A program made the position numbers and the translations under genes. The notes under the pieces were generated by a model that was not told where the DNA came from, ran no database searches, and worked only from the letters and a program-made list of their open reading frames with translations. 64,000 nucleotides of DNA. It comes from Marinobacter sp. (GTDB lineage: Bacteria; Pseudomonadota; Gammaproteobacteria; Pseudomonadales; Oleiphilaceae). This document shows positions 7,502 through 15,097 of the stretch, in pieces (position 1 is the first letter of the stretch; each line of letters opens with the position of its first letter). The stretch spans positions 1 through 64,000 of the forward strand of contig JACIZI010000018.1 of NCBI GenBank assembly GCA_014359475.1, in the 5' to 3' direction.

Positions 7502-8098
7502 CTAGGCGTCATCCCTCTTTTTTGCGAGCTCCGATAACGACTTACTGATGCTAGCCAAGCTCTTATTCATGTTGATAAATACTGTATTATTTTTTCCTTT
7601 CAGAGCATCGGATAGGTCCTGAGCTGCACTATTTTTGGTGCCAGCATGCTGCATGTAATTCACATCCAGCATTGAAGAGTCCGTGCCTTGTTTGCTTGAT
7701 CGTAATGGAGTTCGAAAGGTGTACTGCGCACTTACAGTAATCCCATCCTGTACTCTATCTTTCAGACCACCATATTGCCCTGCATTGAATCTCAACTCTT
7801 TCCCTGGTGCCAAAAAGGGAATTTTGTGATCAATCTGTTTGCTTTCGCTGCTGTCGGGCTTTTCTATGCCCCAGCATAAAATGGGAAGTGGTGCTGAAAA
7901 GGATATATCCTTCGCCGTACCCGTCCCGATATTCCGTATTACGAGATCAATCAGGCTGGCTGTGTCAGGGTTTGGCTCATAATAGACAACAACACACGGT
8001 TTTGTTTGACGATAGATCGCGTAGTAAGCCGTCGCAACTGCAAGAAATGTCCCAATCGGACTAACGATGTAGAAAGCTATCTGCAAAGACTCAGCCAT
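7502..8098 (-). CDS. One-TM protein of unknown function (integron cassette gene)
   Basis: 198 residues. A single N-terminal hydrophobic helix (SLQIAFYIVSPIGTFLAVATAYYAIY, about residues 4-29) is followed by a soluble domain with a beta-rich pattern (VVVYYEPNPDTASLIDLVIRNIGTGTAKDISF) that resembles the beta-sandwich of other small membrane-anchored cassette proteins. The C-terminal 50 residues are Ser/Lys-rich and helical (NKSLASISKSLSELAKKR). The NIGTGTAKDI segment is a frequent motif in such domains. No catalytic residues are apparent and I do not recognise a named family. The start lies eight bases inside the cassette border. Confidence 0.6.
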   Translation of the reverse strand: MAESLQIAFYIVSPIGTFLAVATAYYAIYRQTKPCVVVYYEPNPDTASLIDLVIRNIGTGTAKDISFSAPLPILCWGIEKPDSSESKQIDHKIPFLAPGKELRFNAGQYGGLKDRVQDGITVSAQYTFRTPLRSSKQGTDSSMLDVNYMQHAGTKNSAAQDLSDALKGKNNTVFINMNKSLASISKSLSELAKKRDDA

Positions 8099-8105
8099 TC
8101 TCTCT

Positions 8106-8183
8106 CCCTAACGCGGAGCGCACCGGTGGCCTTTACAGAGCGGAGCGGCGTAAAGGACATCCGTGTGACGCGTATTGTTATAC
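8106..8183 (-). other. attC recombination site (cassette 1)
   Basis: 78-bp imperfect palindrome from CCCTAAC (8106-8112) to GTTATAC (8177-8183). Its R'' core is the exact complement of the core at the attI junction (GTATAAC, 8580-8586), which fixes both ends of the first cassette. The RidA stop codon lies in the core. Confidence 0.9.
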
Positions 8184-8564
8184 CTGCCCCAAGACACAAT
8201 CGATCTCCGTCTCTACGAGCCAATCCGCATTAATGAAGCTACTCACTTCAACAAACGTGCATGCGGGCTTTATTTGAGAGAATAGCTCACCATGTGCCTT
8301 GGCCGCCTCCTCCCAACGAGATATATCAGTAAGCATGATACGGGTTCTGATTATATCAGTCGGGCTTCCACCAGCTTCCTCAATAGCTTGGATAGATAAC
8401 TCCAGGCAGTACTTTGTCTGCCCATAAACGTCCCCGACGCACGTAGTTTCCCCATTCTTTATGGGTGCCGTACCAGAGACAGCAACCATGTTCCCAACTC
8501 TGCATGCCCTGGAAAATCCAATTGGTTCTTCCAGAGGAGAGCCTGAACTTACCAGCTTTCTCAT
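8178..8564 (-). CDS. RidA/YjgF family protein (first integron cassette)
   Basis: 128 residues, the normal length for a RidA-fold (chorismate-mutase-like trimer) protein. It shows RACRVGNMVAVSGTAPI near the N-terminus, VYGQTKYCLELSIQAIEEAGGSPTDIIRTRIMLTDI in the middle and a C-terminal VEVSSFINADWLVETEIDCVL. RidA proteins hydrolyse reactive enamine/imine intermediates; the conserved Arg of true RidA enzymes (R105 in the usual numbering) is not obvious here, since the corresponding segment reads VEVSSFIN, so a Rid subfamily of other function is likely. The strong AAGGAGGAG ribosome site at 8567-8576 and its place next to attI make it the best-expressed cassette. Confidence 0.8.
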   Translation of the reverse strand: MRKLVSSGSPLEEPIGFSRACRVGNMVAVSGTAPIKNGETTCVGDVYGQTKYCLELSIQAIEEAGGSPTDIIRTRIMLTDISRWEEAAKAHGELFSQIKPACTFVEVSSFINADWLVETEIDCVLGQV

Positions 8565-8579
8565 CTGCTCCTCCTTGAG

Positions 8580-8720
8580 GTATAACAGAAACTAGACCGA
8601 ATTCCTCAATATTGCAAAAGTGCGACTTCTCCAATATTCCGCGAAAATGTGGAACGGGGTCTCGGCTGATTCGTTTAAAACCAATATCCTAGCTCACCTG
8701 TTCGTATACCGCCATGGAAT
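8580..8720 (-). other. attI site and leader of the cassette array
   Basis: The recombination core is GTTATAC on the minus strand (8580-8586), where the first cassette joins. The sequence between it and the intI promoter is where integrase-binding sites and the cassette promoter would be expected; a possible leftward promoter is TTGCAA/TAGTTT with 17-bp spacing (about 8589-8617), not firmly supported. Confidence 0.65.
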
Positions 8721-8723
8721 AGT

Positions 8724-8770
8724 TTGACTTCTATGGACCACTCGCTCAATAATACTGTATATCTGTACAG
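8724..8770 (+). promoter_or_regulatory. intI promoter with LexA box
   Basis: TTGACT (8724-8729) and AATAAT (8748-8753) form a sigma-70-like promoter. Immediately downstream, CTGTATATCTGTACAG (8755-8770) is a full CTGT-N8-ACAG LexA operator at the expected transcription start. The integrase is thus predicted to be induced by the SOS response. Confidence 0.8.
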
Positions 8771-8789
8771 CATCAAAAGGAGCCAACCC

Positions 8790-9749
8790 ATGGAAGGAAA
8801 GCAACCCAAACTCAGAGATCAGGTGCGCGCGGTTGTTCGCGTTAATCACTACAGCATTCGCACTGAAAAGGCTTACTGGTACTGGATTCGTTTTTTCATT
8901 CGATATCACCAGATGAAGCATCCGAAAGACATGGGGCAGAAGGATGTTAGGGACTTTTTGACCTGGTTGGCCGTCGAACGGAACGTCGCGATGGCGACCC
9001 AGGCGCAAGCGTTGAATGCGTTGGTGTTTCTCTATGACAGCGTGCTAGGGCAGCCTTTGGGGGAAATTGAAGGAATAGTCCGCTCGAAGAAGCCACGCAA
9101 ACTACCGGTTGTTTTAACCCATGACGAGTCCATGGCTATCATAAATCGTCTTGGTCAGCCGGATCAGTTGATTGCGTCTTTGATGTACGGAGCGGGTTTA
9201 AGGGTTACGGAAGCCTGCCGTCTTCGCGTAAAAGACATTGATTTCAACCTTCAGTTGATCGTCGTCCGGGATGGGAAAGGAGCAAAGGATCGCACCACCT
9301 TGCTACCGGCCTCGCTGGTCGAGCCATTGCAAAGCAGGATCAAGGAGATTCGCCATCGGTTTAAGGAAAAGTCGGATGAATACGCACACCCGGTCAGCAT
9401 GCCCCATGCCCTGTCACGCAAATATCCCGGGGCGAACCGGTCGCTGGAATGGCAATGGCTGTTTTCCTCGCTGAGTCTTTGCGCGGACCAGTTCGGTGAG
9501 GCAGTCCGCCATCACCGTCACGTTTCTTCTGTCCAGAAATCCGTCAGAAACGCCGTCAGTGAATCAGGTATTGGTAAACGCGCAGGCTGCCACACCTTCC
9601 GCCACACCTTTGCCACGGAACTGCTAAAGCGCGGCAATGATATCCGCACCGTTCAGGATCTTCTGGGCCATTCAGACTTGCGCACCACCCAGATTTACAC
9701 CCACGTTCTGGGGCAGGGATTTGCGGGGGTGCGCAGTCCCCTGGGCTGA
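8790..9749 (+). CDS. intI: Integron integrase IntI
   Basis: 319 residues from ATG 8790 (AAAGGAG ribosome site at 8776-8782); an upstream TTG at 8724 would be in the promoter. A tyrosine recombinase with SAM-like N-terminal domain (residues 1-95) and catalytic domain. Catalytic residues are visible in GAGLRVTEACRLRV (Arg), HTFRHTFATELL (H-x-x-R) and LGHSDLRTTQIYTHV (His and nucleophile Tyr). The extra segment ALSRKYPGANRSLEWQWLFSS between motifs is the IntI-specific insertion absent from other tyrosine recombinases. It recombines attI with attC and attC with attC sites. Divergent orientation to the cassettes is the standard integron arrangement. The gene is intact, so the array is probably still active. 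Confidence 0.95.
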   Translation: MEGKQPKLRDQVRAVVRVNHYSIRTEKAYWYWIRFFIRYHQMKHPKDMGQKDVRDFLTWLAVERNVAMATQAQALNALVFLYDSVLGQPLGEIEGIVRSKKPRKLPVVLTHDESMAIINRLGQPDQLIASLMYGAGLRVTEACRLRVKDIDFNLQLIVVRDGKGAKDRTTLLPASLVEPLQSRIKEIRHRFKEKSDEYAHPVSMPHALSRKYPGANRSLEWQWLFSSLSLCADQFGEAVRHHRHVSSVQKSVRNAVSESGIGKRAGCHTFRHTFATELLKRGNDIRTVQDLLGHSDLRTTQIYTHVLGQGFAGVRSPLG

Positions 9750-9763
9750 GAGTCAGTGAGCGC

Positions 9764-10822
9764 TCACCACTGCAGCTGTGCCCCGGTCTGATACTCAATC
9801 ACCCGCGTCTCGAAGAAGTTCTTCTCCTTGCGCAGGGTGGCCTGCTCATCCAGCCAGGGGGAGACGTTTTTAGCCCCCGGGAACGGTTCTTCCAGCCCCA
9901 CGGTGCGGGCCCGGCGGTTGGCCACAAAGCGGAACTGCTCGCTGTGGTACTCGGCGGAATAACCCAGGATGGGGTCGCGCAGGATGTAGTTGGCGTAAGC
10001 GGTTTCCGCTGCCTCGGACTCGTCCCACATGTCGCGCACGGCTTTGGGGTCGAGGGTGATGTTTTCTTCTTCGAGAATCTGGTTCACCACCTTGAGGCCG
10101 AAGGAAAAGTGCATGGCTTCGTCCCGCAGGATGTACTGCAGCTGTTCCCCGGTGCCGCGCATCAGGCCCCGGCGCTGCAGGGCGAAGATGGGGCTGAAGC
10201 CATTGTAGAACCAGGCCCCTTCGAACACCGCTGCAAAGAACAGGTAGGACATGACGAATTCCTGCAGGTCGTCCCGGTTGCGCAGGTTCAGGTCGGAGCG
10301 CATGGCGGCATCCAGGCGGCGGTTGGCCATCTGTATTTTGCCATTGATGGCGGGTACCACGCGGTAGCGGTTGTAGATTTCACTCTGGTCCAGGTTGAGG
10401 GTCTCAATGCAGTGCTGGTAGGCCCAGGTGTGCATGGCCTCTTCATAGACCTGTCTTGCCTGGTAGATCTGCAGTTCCGGGGCGCTCATTTTCTCCATCA
10501 CGGCCAGGCCGATGTTGCGCATGGCGAGGATGTCGGAGGTGGTGAGGTAGGCCAGTACGTTTTCGTAGACGTGTTTTTCTGCCGGGTTGAGGCGGTGGTG
10601 GTAGTCGTGGACATCCTGGGCCATGTTCACGTCCAGCGGGGTCCAGTGGTTTTTGTTGGCGTTCATGAAGTACTCCCAGGCCCAGGGGTACTTGAAGGGT
10701 GCCAGTTGGTTGATGTCGGTGTCGCCGTTGATGACGCGTTTGTCATCCACGTTCACGGGAGCCGGGCCTTCAGGGTTCGCGGTTTGTGTTTCAGCTTTTG
10801 GTTCGTCATCCCAATTAAGCAT
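9764..10822 (-). CDS. nrdB: Ribonucleoside-diphosphate reductase class Ia, beta subunit
   Basis: 352 residues from ATG 10822 (MLNWDDEPK; AAGGA upstream). The R2 subunit houses the diferric-tyrosyl radical cofactor used by NrdA to reduce ribonucleotides to deoxyribonucleotides. Iron-ligand motifs are visible: VYEEAMHTWAYQHC (ExxH) at about residues 122-135 and ILRDEAMHFSFGLKV (ExxH) at about 225-240. The C-terminal tail needed to dock to NrdA ends in a short acidic-aromatic stretch (TGAQLQW). It lies 170 bp downstream of nrdA on the same strand, the gap containing strong hairpins. Likely co-transcribed under the cobalamin riboswitch and NrdR boxes ahead of nrdA. Confidence 0.95.
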   Translation of the reverse strand: MLNWDDEPKAETQTANPEGPAPVNVDDKRVINGDTDINQLAPFKYPWAWEYFMNANKNHWTPLDVNMAQDVHDYHHRLNPAEKHVYENVLAYLTTSDILAMRNIGLAVMEKMSAPELQIYQARQVYEEAMHTWAYQHCIETLNLDQSEIYNRYRVVPAINGKIQMANRRLDAAMRSDLNLRNRDDLQEFVMSYLFFAAVFEGAWFYNGFSPIFALQRRGLMRGTGEQLQYILRDEAMHFSFGLKVVNQILEEENITLDPKAVRDMWDESEAAETAYANYILRDPILGYSAEYHSEQFRFVANRRARTVGLEEPFPGAKNVSPWLDEQATLRKEKNFFETRVIEYQTGAQLQW

Positions 10823-10867
10823 GGTTTCCGATCCTTGTCTCATTCTCTGATTTGGCGGGCAGGGGCC

Positions 10868-10961
10868 GGGGTGGGTACTTCTTCCGCTGCAATTCACGGT
10901 CCGTCCATGGACCGACCTTGCACCGCGCCATCCATGGCGCTGCTACAGAAGTACCCACCCC
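10868..10961. repeat. Long inverted repeat between nrdA and nrdB
   Basis: Perfect 15-bp arms GGGGTGGGTACTTCT (10868-10882) and its complement (10947-10961) enclose a 64-nt loop that itself holds two small palindromes: one centred on GTCCATGGAC, and GCGCCAT-CC-ATGGCGC. The clover-like fold could act as an mRNA-processing or attenuation element setting the nrdA:nrdB ratio, or be a repeat element. Confidence 0.7.
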
Positions 10962-10992
10962 GTCCCCTATCGGGCTAATGGCGTTGCGTTCT

Positions 10993-13755
10993 CTACTGAC
11001 AAGCCTCGCAGTCAGGCTCGTCAATCGAGCACACCTGCGGTTGCGGGGCCGCTACCGGAGCAGTTTTCTCAGCCCCCGTGGCACCCAGCGAGCGCAGGTA
11101 GTAGGTGGTTTTCAGGCCACGTTCCCAGGCGAGCTGGTACAGGGCATCCAGCTTTTTACCACTGGGTTGGGCCATGTAGAGGTTGAGGCTCTGGGCCTGG
11201 TCGAGCCATTTCTGGCGGCGGGCGGCGGCTTCCACCAGCCACCGGGGGTCGATTTCGAAGGCGGTGGCGTATCTCGCTTTGAGTTCGTCGGGTATCCGGT
11301 CGATCTGTTGCACGCTGCCGTCGAAGTATTTCAGGTCGTTGACCATGACGTTGTCCCACAGGCCTTCGGCCTTGAGGTCACGGACCAGGGAGGGGTTGAC
11401 CACGGTGAACTCACCGGAGAGGTTCGATTTGACGAACAGGTTCTGGTACGCCGGTTCGATGGACTGGGACACGCCGACGATGTTGGAGATGGTGGCGGTG
11501 GGGGCAATGGCCATGACGTTGCTGTTGCGCATGCCGTTTTTGGCAATCAGCTTCCGTACCGGGGCCCAGTCCAGCCGGCTGCTGGTGTTCACAGCCAGGT
11601 CGCCTTCCCGGCGGTTTTCCTTCAACAGGTTGATGGAGTCGATGGGCAGGATGCCCTGGTGCCAAAGGGAGCCTTCGTAGGTCTCGTAAGCGCCTCGTTC
11701 ACCGGCGAGAGTGGCGGAGGCTCGGATGGCGAAGTAGCTGAGCTGTTCCATTGCAAGGTCGGCGAACTCCACCGCCTCGGGACTGGCGTAGGACAGGCCC
11801 AGCTGGTAGAGCGCGTCCTGAAACCCCATCAGGCCGAGGCCCACGGGCCGGTGCCTGAGGTTGGCGTTCCGGGCCTGGGGCACGGCGTAGTAGTTGATGT
11901 CGATGACGTTATCGAGCATGCGCACGGCGGTGTTCACGGTACGCTCCAGGCGCTGCACGTCCAGTTCACCGTTGGCAATGTGGGCTGCCAGGTTCACCGA
12001 GCCGAGGTTGCATACGGCCACTTCCTCGGCGCTGGTGTTGAGGGTGATTTCGGTGCACAGGTTGGAGCTGTGCACCACACCCTGGTGCTGCTGGGGCGAG
12101 CGCAGGTTGCAGGGGTCCTTGAAGGTGATCCAGGGGTGGCCGGTTTCGAACAGCACGGTGAGCATCTTGCGCCAGAGCTGTTTGGCGGAGATCTTCTTGC
12201 ACAGAGTGATTTTGCCCTGCTCCGCCAGCGCTTCGTAGTGTTCGTAGCGTTCCCGGAATTCGTTGCCATACAGGTCGTGCAGATCCGGCACGTCGCTCGG
12301 CGAGAACAGGGTCCAGTCGCGGTCTTCGCGCATGCGTTCGATCAGCAGATCCGGCACCCAGTTGGCGGTGTTCATGTCGTGGGTGCGACGGCGTTCGTCG
12401 CCGGTGTTTTTGCGCAGTTCCAGGAACTCTTCGATGTCCAGGTGCCAGCTTTCCAGGTAGGCGCATACAGCCCCTTTGCGCTTGCCACCCTGGTTGACGG
12501 CCACGGCGGTGTCGTTCACCACCTTCAGGAACGGCACTACACCCTGGCTCTGGCCGTTGGTGCCCTTGATGTGGGAGCCCAGCGCCCGCACCGGTGTCCA
12601 GTCGTTGCCCAGGCCACCGGCCCATTTGGAGAGCAACGCATTATCCTTGATAGAGCCGTAGATACTTTCCAGGTCGTCCTGCACCGTGGTCAGGTAACAG
12701 GAAGACAACTGGGAATGCAGGGTGCCACTATTGAACAGGGTGGGCGTGCTGGCCATGTAATCAAAGCCGGACAGCAGGTTGTAGAACTCGATGGCCCGTT
12801 CGTTCGGCTCGTCTTCACGAAGCGCCAGCCCCATGGCCACGCGCATGAAGAACACCTGGGGCAGCTCCAGACGGGCCTTGTTCCAGTGCAGGAAGTAGCG
12901 GTCGTACAGGGTCTGCAGACCCAGGAAGCCGAACTGCTGATCCCGCTCGGGCTTGAGTGCCGCACCCAGGCGCTCAAGGTCAAAGGCGGCGAGTGCCTCG
13001 TCCAGCAGTTCGTAACGGATGCCGGCTTCAACAAATGCGGTCAGCGCCTGGGGATAGACTTCCGCCAGTGGCTGGTTACGGGGCAGGTCCAGCGCTTCCG
13101 CGGTCTCCAGCCGGCATTGTTCCAGCAGCAAACGGGCGGTCACGGCACTGTAGTCCGGCTCCTGTTCGATGCGGCCCCGGGCGGTCATGATCAGCGCCGA
13201 CAGCACACCGGTTTCCTCGATGCCGTCATACAGATTGCGCAGGGCATCCTCCACCAGAGACTCACCATTGATGCCTTCCAGCCCGGTGGCGGCCTGCTCC
13301 ACCTGCAGTTTCATCAGGCCCAGGTCGAGGGGCGCTGTGCTGCCGTCAGCCTTGCGGACGGTCAGGTGCGGGTGGGCTTCCACCGGCTCTTCGATGGCCC
13401 GCTTGCGGGCGTGTTCTTCCCGGTAAAGCACGTAGGCGCGGGCAACCTTCTGCTCCTCGGCCCGCATCAGGGCCAGTTCCACCTGGTCCTGGATGTCTTC
13501 GATGTGGACCTTGCCACCGGCCTTGAGCCGGCGGCTGATGGCCTGCACTACCTGTTCGGTCACCTGATGCACGGCATGGTTAATATGAGCGGAACCGGCG
13601 GCCTGGTCCCCTTCCACAGCCAGGAATGCCTTGGTAACGGCGACACTGATCTTGGACGGGTTGAAGCCCACCAACTGACCATTGCGTTTGATGACCTGAA
13701 GGGATTCGGTTTCGGCAGCGGAGGCCAGTGGTTCAGCGAGAGCGGTGGCAGACAT
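10993..13755 (-). CDS. nrdA: Ribonucleoside-diphosphate reductase class Ia, alpha subunit
   Basis: 920 residues from ATG 13755 (MSATALAEP; AAGGAG upstream); the longer ORF to 13899 would start inside leader hairpins. Two N-terminal ATP-cone regions are present: VIKRNGQLVGFNPSKI (about 20-110) and LTVRKADGSTAPLDL (about 125-215), as in Pseudomonas-type enzymes. Catalytic motifs include SSCYLTT (redox Cys), NLCTEI (Asn-Cys-Glu radical site) with VCNLGSVNL (second redox Cys) and MAIAPTATISNIVGVSQ. The C-terminal CSIDEPDCEACQ carries the CxxC pair that re-reduces the active site. The product acts with NrdB and thioredoxin or glutaredoxin in aerobic dNTP synthesis. Confidence 0.95.
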   Translation of the reverse strand: MSATALAEPLASAAETESLQVIKRNGQLVGFNPSKISVAVTKAFLAVEGDQAAGSAHINHAVHQVTEQVVQAISRRLKAGGKVHIEDIQDQVELALMRAEEQKVARAYVLYREEHARKRAIEEPVEAHPHLTVRKADGSTAPLDLGLMKLQVEQAATGLEGINGESLVEDALRNLYDGIEETGVLSALIMTARGRIEQEPDYSAVTARLLLEQCRLETAEALDLPRNQPLAEVYPQALTAFVEAGIRYELLDEALAAFDLERLGAALKPERDQQFGFLGLQTLYDRYFLHWNKARLELPQVFFMRVAMGLALREDEPNERAIEFYNLLSGFDYMASTPTLFNSGTLHSQLSSCYLTTVQDDLESIYGSIKDNALLSKWAGGLGNDWTPVRALGSHIKGTNGQSQGVVPFLKVVNDTAVAVNQGGKRKGAVCAYLESWHLDIEEFLELRKNTGDERRRTHDMNTANWVPDLLIERMREDRDWTLFSPSDVPDLHDLYGNEFRERYEHYEALAEQGKITLCKKISAKQLWRKMLTVLFETGHPWITFKDPCNLRSPQQHQGVVHSSNLCTEITLNTSAEEVAVCNLGSVNLAAHIANGELDVQRLERTVNTAVRMLDNVIDINYYAVPQARNANLRHRPVGLGLMGFQDALYQLGLSYASPEAVEFADLAMEQLSYFAIRASATLAGERGAYETYEGSLWHQGILPIDSINLLKENRREGDLAVNTSSRLDWAPVRKLIAKNGMRNSNVMAIAPTATISNIVGVSQSIEPAYQNLFVKSNLSGEFTVVNPSLVRDLKAEGLWDNVMVNDLKYFDGSVQQIDRIPDELKARYATAFEIDPRWLVEAAARRQKWLDQAQSLNLYMAQPSGKKLDALYQLAWERGLKTTYYLRSLGATGAEKTAPVAAPQPQVCSIDEPDCEACQ

Positions 13756-13762
13756 GGGACTT

Positions 13763-13802
13763 CTCCTTGTAAACGCGTTGATGGCGCAGCCTTCGCGTTT
13801 AC
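13763..13802 (-). promoter_or_regulatory. Hairpin directly before the nrdA ribosome site
   Basis: GTAAACGCG (13769-13777) and CGCGTTTAC (13794-13802) form a 9-bp stem whose base abuts the AAGGAG ribosome site (13763-13768). It is positioned to control translation start and may be part of the riboswitch expression platform. Confidence 0.6.
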
Positions 13803-13812
13803 AGGGAGTTTT

Positions 13813-13899
13813 TTGCCGCGGAATCCGCGGAAGAACGCGGACAAAAGACATTGAATCTTTTGCTTTACCTTCCGCGTCTTTCCGCGGATTCCGCGGCAA
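13813..13899. repeat. 20-bp inverted repeat with CCGCGG cores
   Basis: Arms at 13813-13832 and 13880-13899 are perfect complements, each containing two CCGCGG palindromes separated by AAT or ATT; the flanking ACGCGGA and TCCGCGT extend the pairing. It lies between the riboswitch and nrdA and would form a long hairpin in the leader RNA. It may be a dispersed palindromic repeat of this genome. Confidence 0.7.
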
Positions 13900-13940
13900 A
13901 TAATCTTTACCTGTTCACCTTGAGTCGCGAAGGTGCAGTT

Positions 13941-14115
13941 GCATCCCTGGCAGGTCTTCGGACTCAGGGGCGTGAACCATCTGGTTCTGCCTTGCGTGGC
14001 GACTTCCCGGTTTGCACCAGTGTCTTTTTGCCACGCTCGTTCCCCAATACCGCTGCGCGTCAGTTCCGGATTCTCACCGGATTCCCGGCTACCATGTTCA
14101 CTGCCTGGTGGAAGT
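13941..14115 (-). promoter_or_regulatory. Cobalamin (B12) riboswitch upstream of nrdAB
   Basis: On the minus strand the order of conserved blocks matches the cobalamin aptamer: GCCGGGAATCCGGTGAGAAT, then CCGGAACTGACGCGCAGCGG, then CACTGG and AAACCGGGAAGTCGCCACG, and the 3' block GAGTCCGAAGACCTGCC, which pairs with GGCAG near the 5' end. Such elements normally switch genes off when adenosylcobalamin is abundant. In front of a B12-independent class Ia reductase this would save NrdAB when a B12-dependent class II enzyme can work. Confidence 0.9.
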
Positions 14116-14128
14116 GATCAGAGTTTAA

Positions 14129-14176
14129 TCACTATATGTGGTAGCTGGCCAAGGACATCATCACTATATAAGGATA
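14129..14176 (-). promoter_or_regulatory. Pair of NrdR-box-like sites ahead of nrdAB
   Basis: TCACTATATGTGG (from 14129) and TCACTATATAAGG (from 14161) resemble the NrdR consensus ACACWATATWTTGTGT and are spaced 32 bp, three helical turns, as for cooperative NrdR binding. They lie upstream of the riboswitch and presumably cover the promoter. Confidence 0.7.
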
Positions 14177-14256
14177 TCTGACCGGGTACAAGGCATGGCT
14201 TCGGCTTTGCTCTATCATGTCAGTGTCGTGCCATTTTTTGTTTCGGGAGAACCGTT

Positions 14257-15006
14257 TTGAAGTCCACCGTTAACCCATTGCTTACCGTCCTGCTGGCAAT
14301 AACCCTGGCCTCCTCCGTCGCCAAAGCGGAGAAGGCTTCCCTGTTGCCGGCCTTCTCAAGCCTTTCGGCCATCGGTGAGGACTGGACACCGCTGACCTTT
14401 CCCAATATTGAGGCTCATACACAATATCAGCTGGTCTCTGAAAACGGTCAGCAGGTGGTTCGTGCCATGGCGGACGACAGCGCCTCGGGGCTCATCCATC
14501 GCCTTACCCTGACCCCCGGGGATTCACTGACACTTCGCTGGCGCTGGAAGGTCAGCAATGTCTATGAGGGTGGCGACGCGCGACAGAAGTCGGGAGATGA
14601 CTACCCGGCACGCATCTACGTGGCATTCCGGTTTCAGCCGGATCAGGCCGGTTTCTTCGAGCGAGCCAAACGCAAGGCGGCCGAGCTGCTATTCGGGGCC
14701 GCCTTGCCGGGGAATGCCATCAACTACATCTGGGCCAACCGTGTCCCGGTCGGTGAGACCATTGCCAACCCCTACACCGAAAAAACCATGATGATTGCGG
14801 TCAATTCCGGGACCAGCATGGTCGGGCAATGGGTCACCGTCGAACGGGATATCGTGGCCGACTACCGGCAGGCCTTCGGCGAATCCCCGCCGCCGGTCGT
14901 GGGGGTTGCCATCATGACCGATTCAGACAATACCGGTGAAAAAGCGACCGCCTGGTATGGCGACCTGATCCTTCAGGTGAAGAAAACATCTGTTTCTCGT
15001 CACTGA
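14257..15006 (+). CDS. DUF3047 family periplasmic protein
   Basis: 249 residues with a signal peptide (MKSTVNPLLTVLLAITLASSVAKA, cut before EKAS). The rest is a beta-sandwich-like domain of the DUF3047 type, with SLTLRWRWKVSNV, GDDYPARIYVAF, NYIWANRVPVGETIANPYT and VGVAIMTDSDNTGEKATAWYGDL as its most conserved stretches. Family members are found in the periplasm of many proteobacteria; the lectin-like fold suggests binding to a ligand, but the role is unknown. The gene stands alone and converges on nhaB, with a CCGGAATTCCGG palindrome (about 15077-15088) in the gap. Confidence 0.8.
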   Translation: MKSTVNPLLTVLLAITLASSVAKAEKASLLPAFSSLSAIGEDWTPLTFPNIEAHTQYQLVSENGQQVVRAMADDSASGLIHRLTLTPGDSLTLRWRWKVSNVYEGGDARQKSGDDYPARIYVAFRFQPDQAGFFERAKRKAAELLFGAALPGNAINYIWANRVPVGETIANPYTEKTMMIAVNSGTSMVGQWVTVERDIVADYRQAFGESPPPVVGVAIMTDSDNTGEKATAWYGDLILQVKKTSVSRH

Positions 15007-15097
15007 TTTTCTGGAAAGCAGTCTTTATCCTGATGATTGTCACCGGGGTGATCCACCGACTGTTTGTGCCGGTCCCCGGAATTCCGGAGGCCGGAAC

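Noticed and set aside
8724..8789. Upstream TTG start for the integrase
   Set aside because: It would begin at the -35 box and run over the LexA site; ATG 8790 has the ribosome site and the family length.
10852..13854. 1000-codon plus-strand ORF opposite nrdA
   Set aside because: Exact antisense of nrdA, made open by the codon bias of the real gene; no family signature, and real catalytic motifs are on the minus strand.
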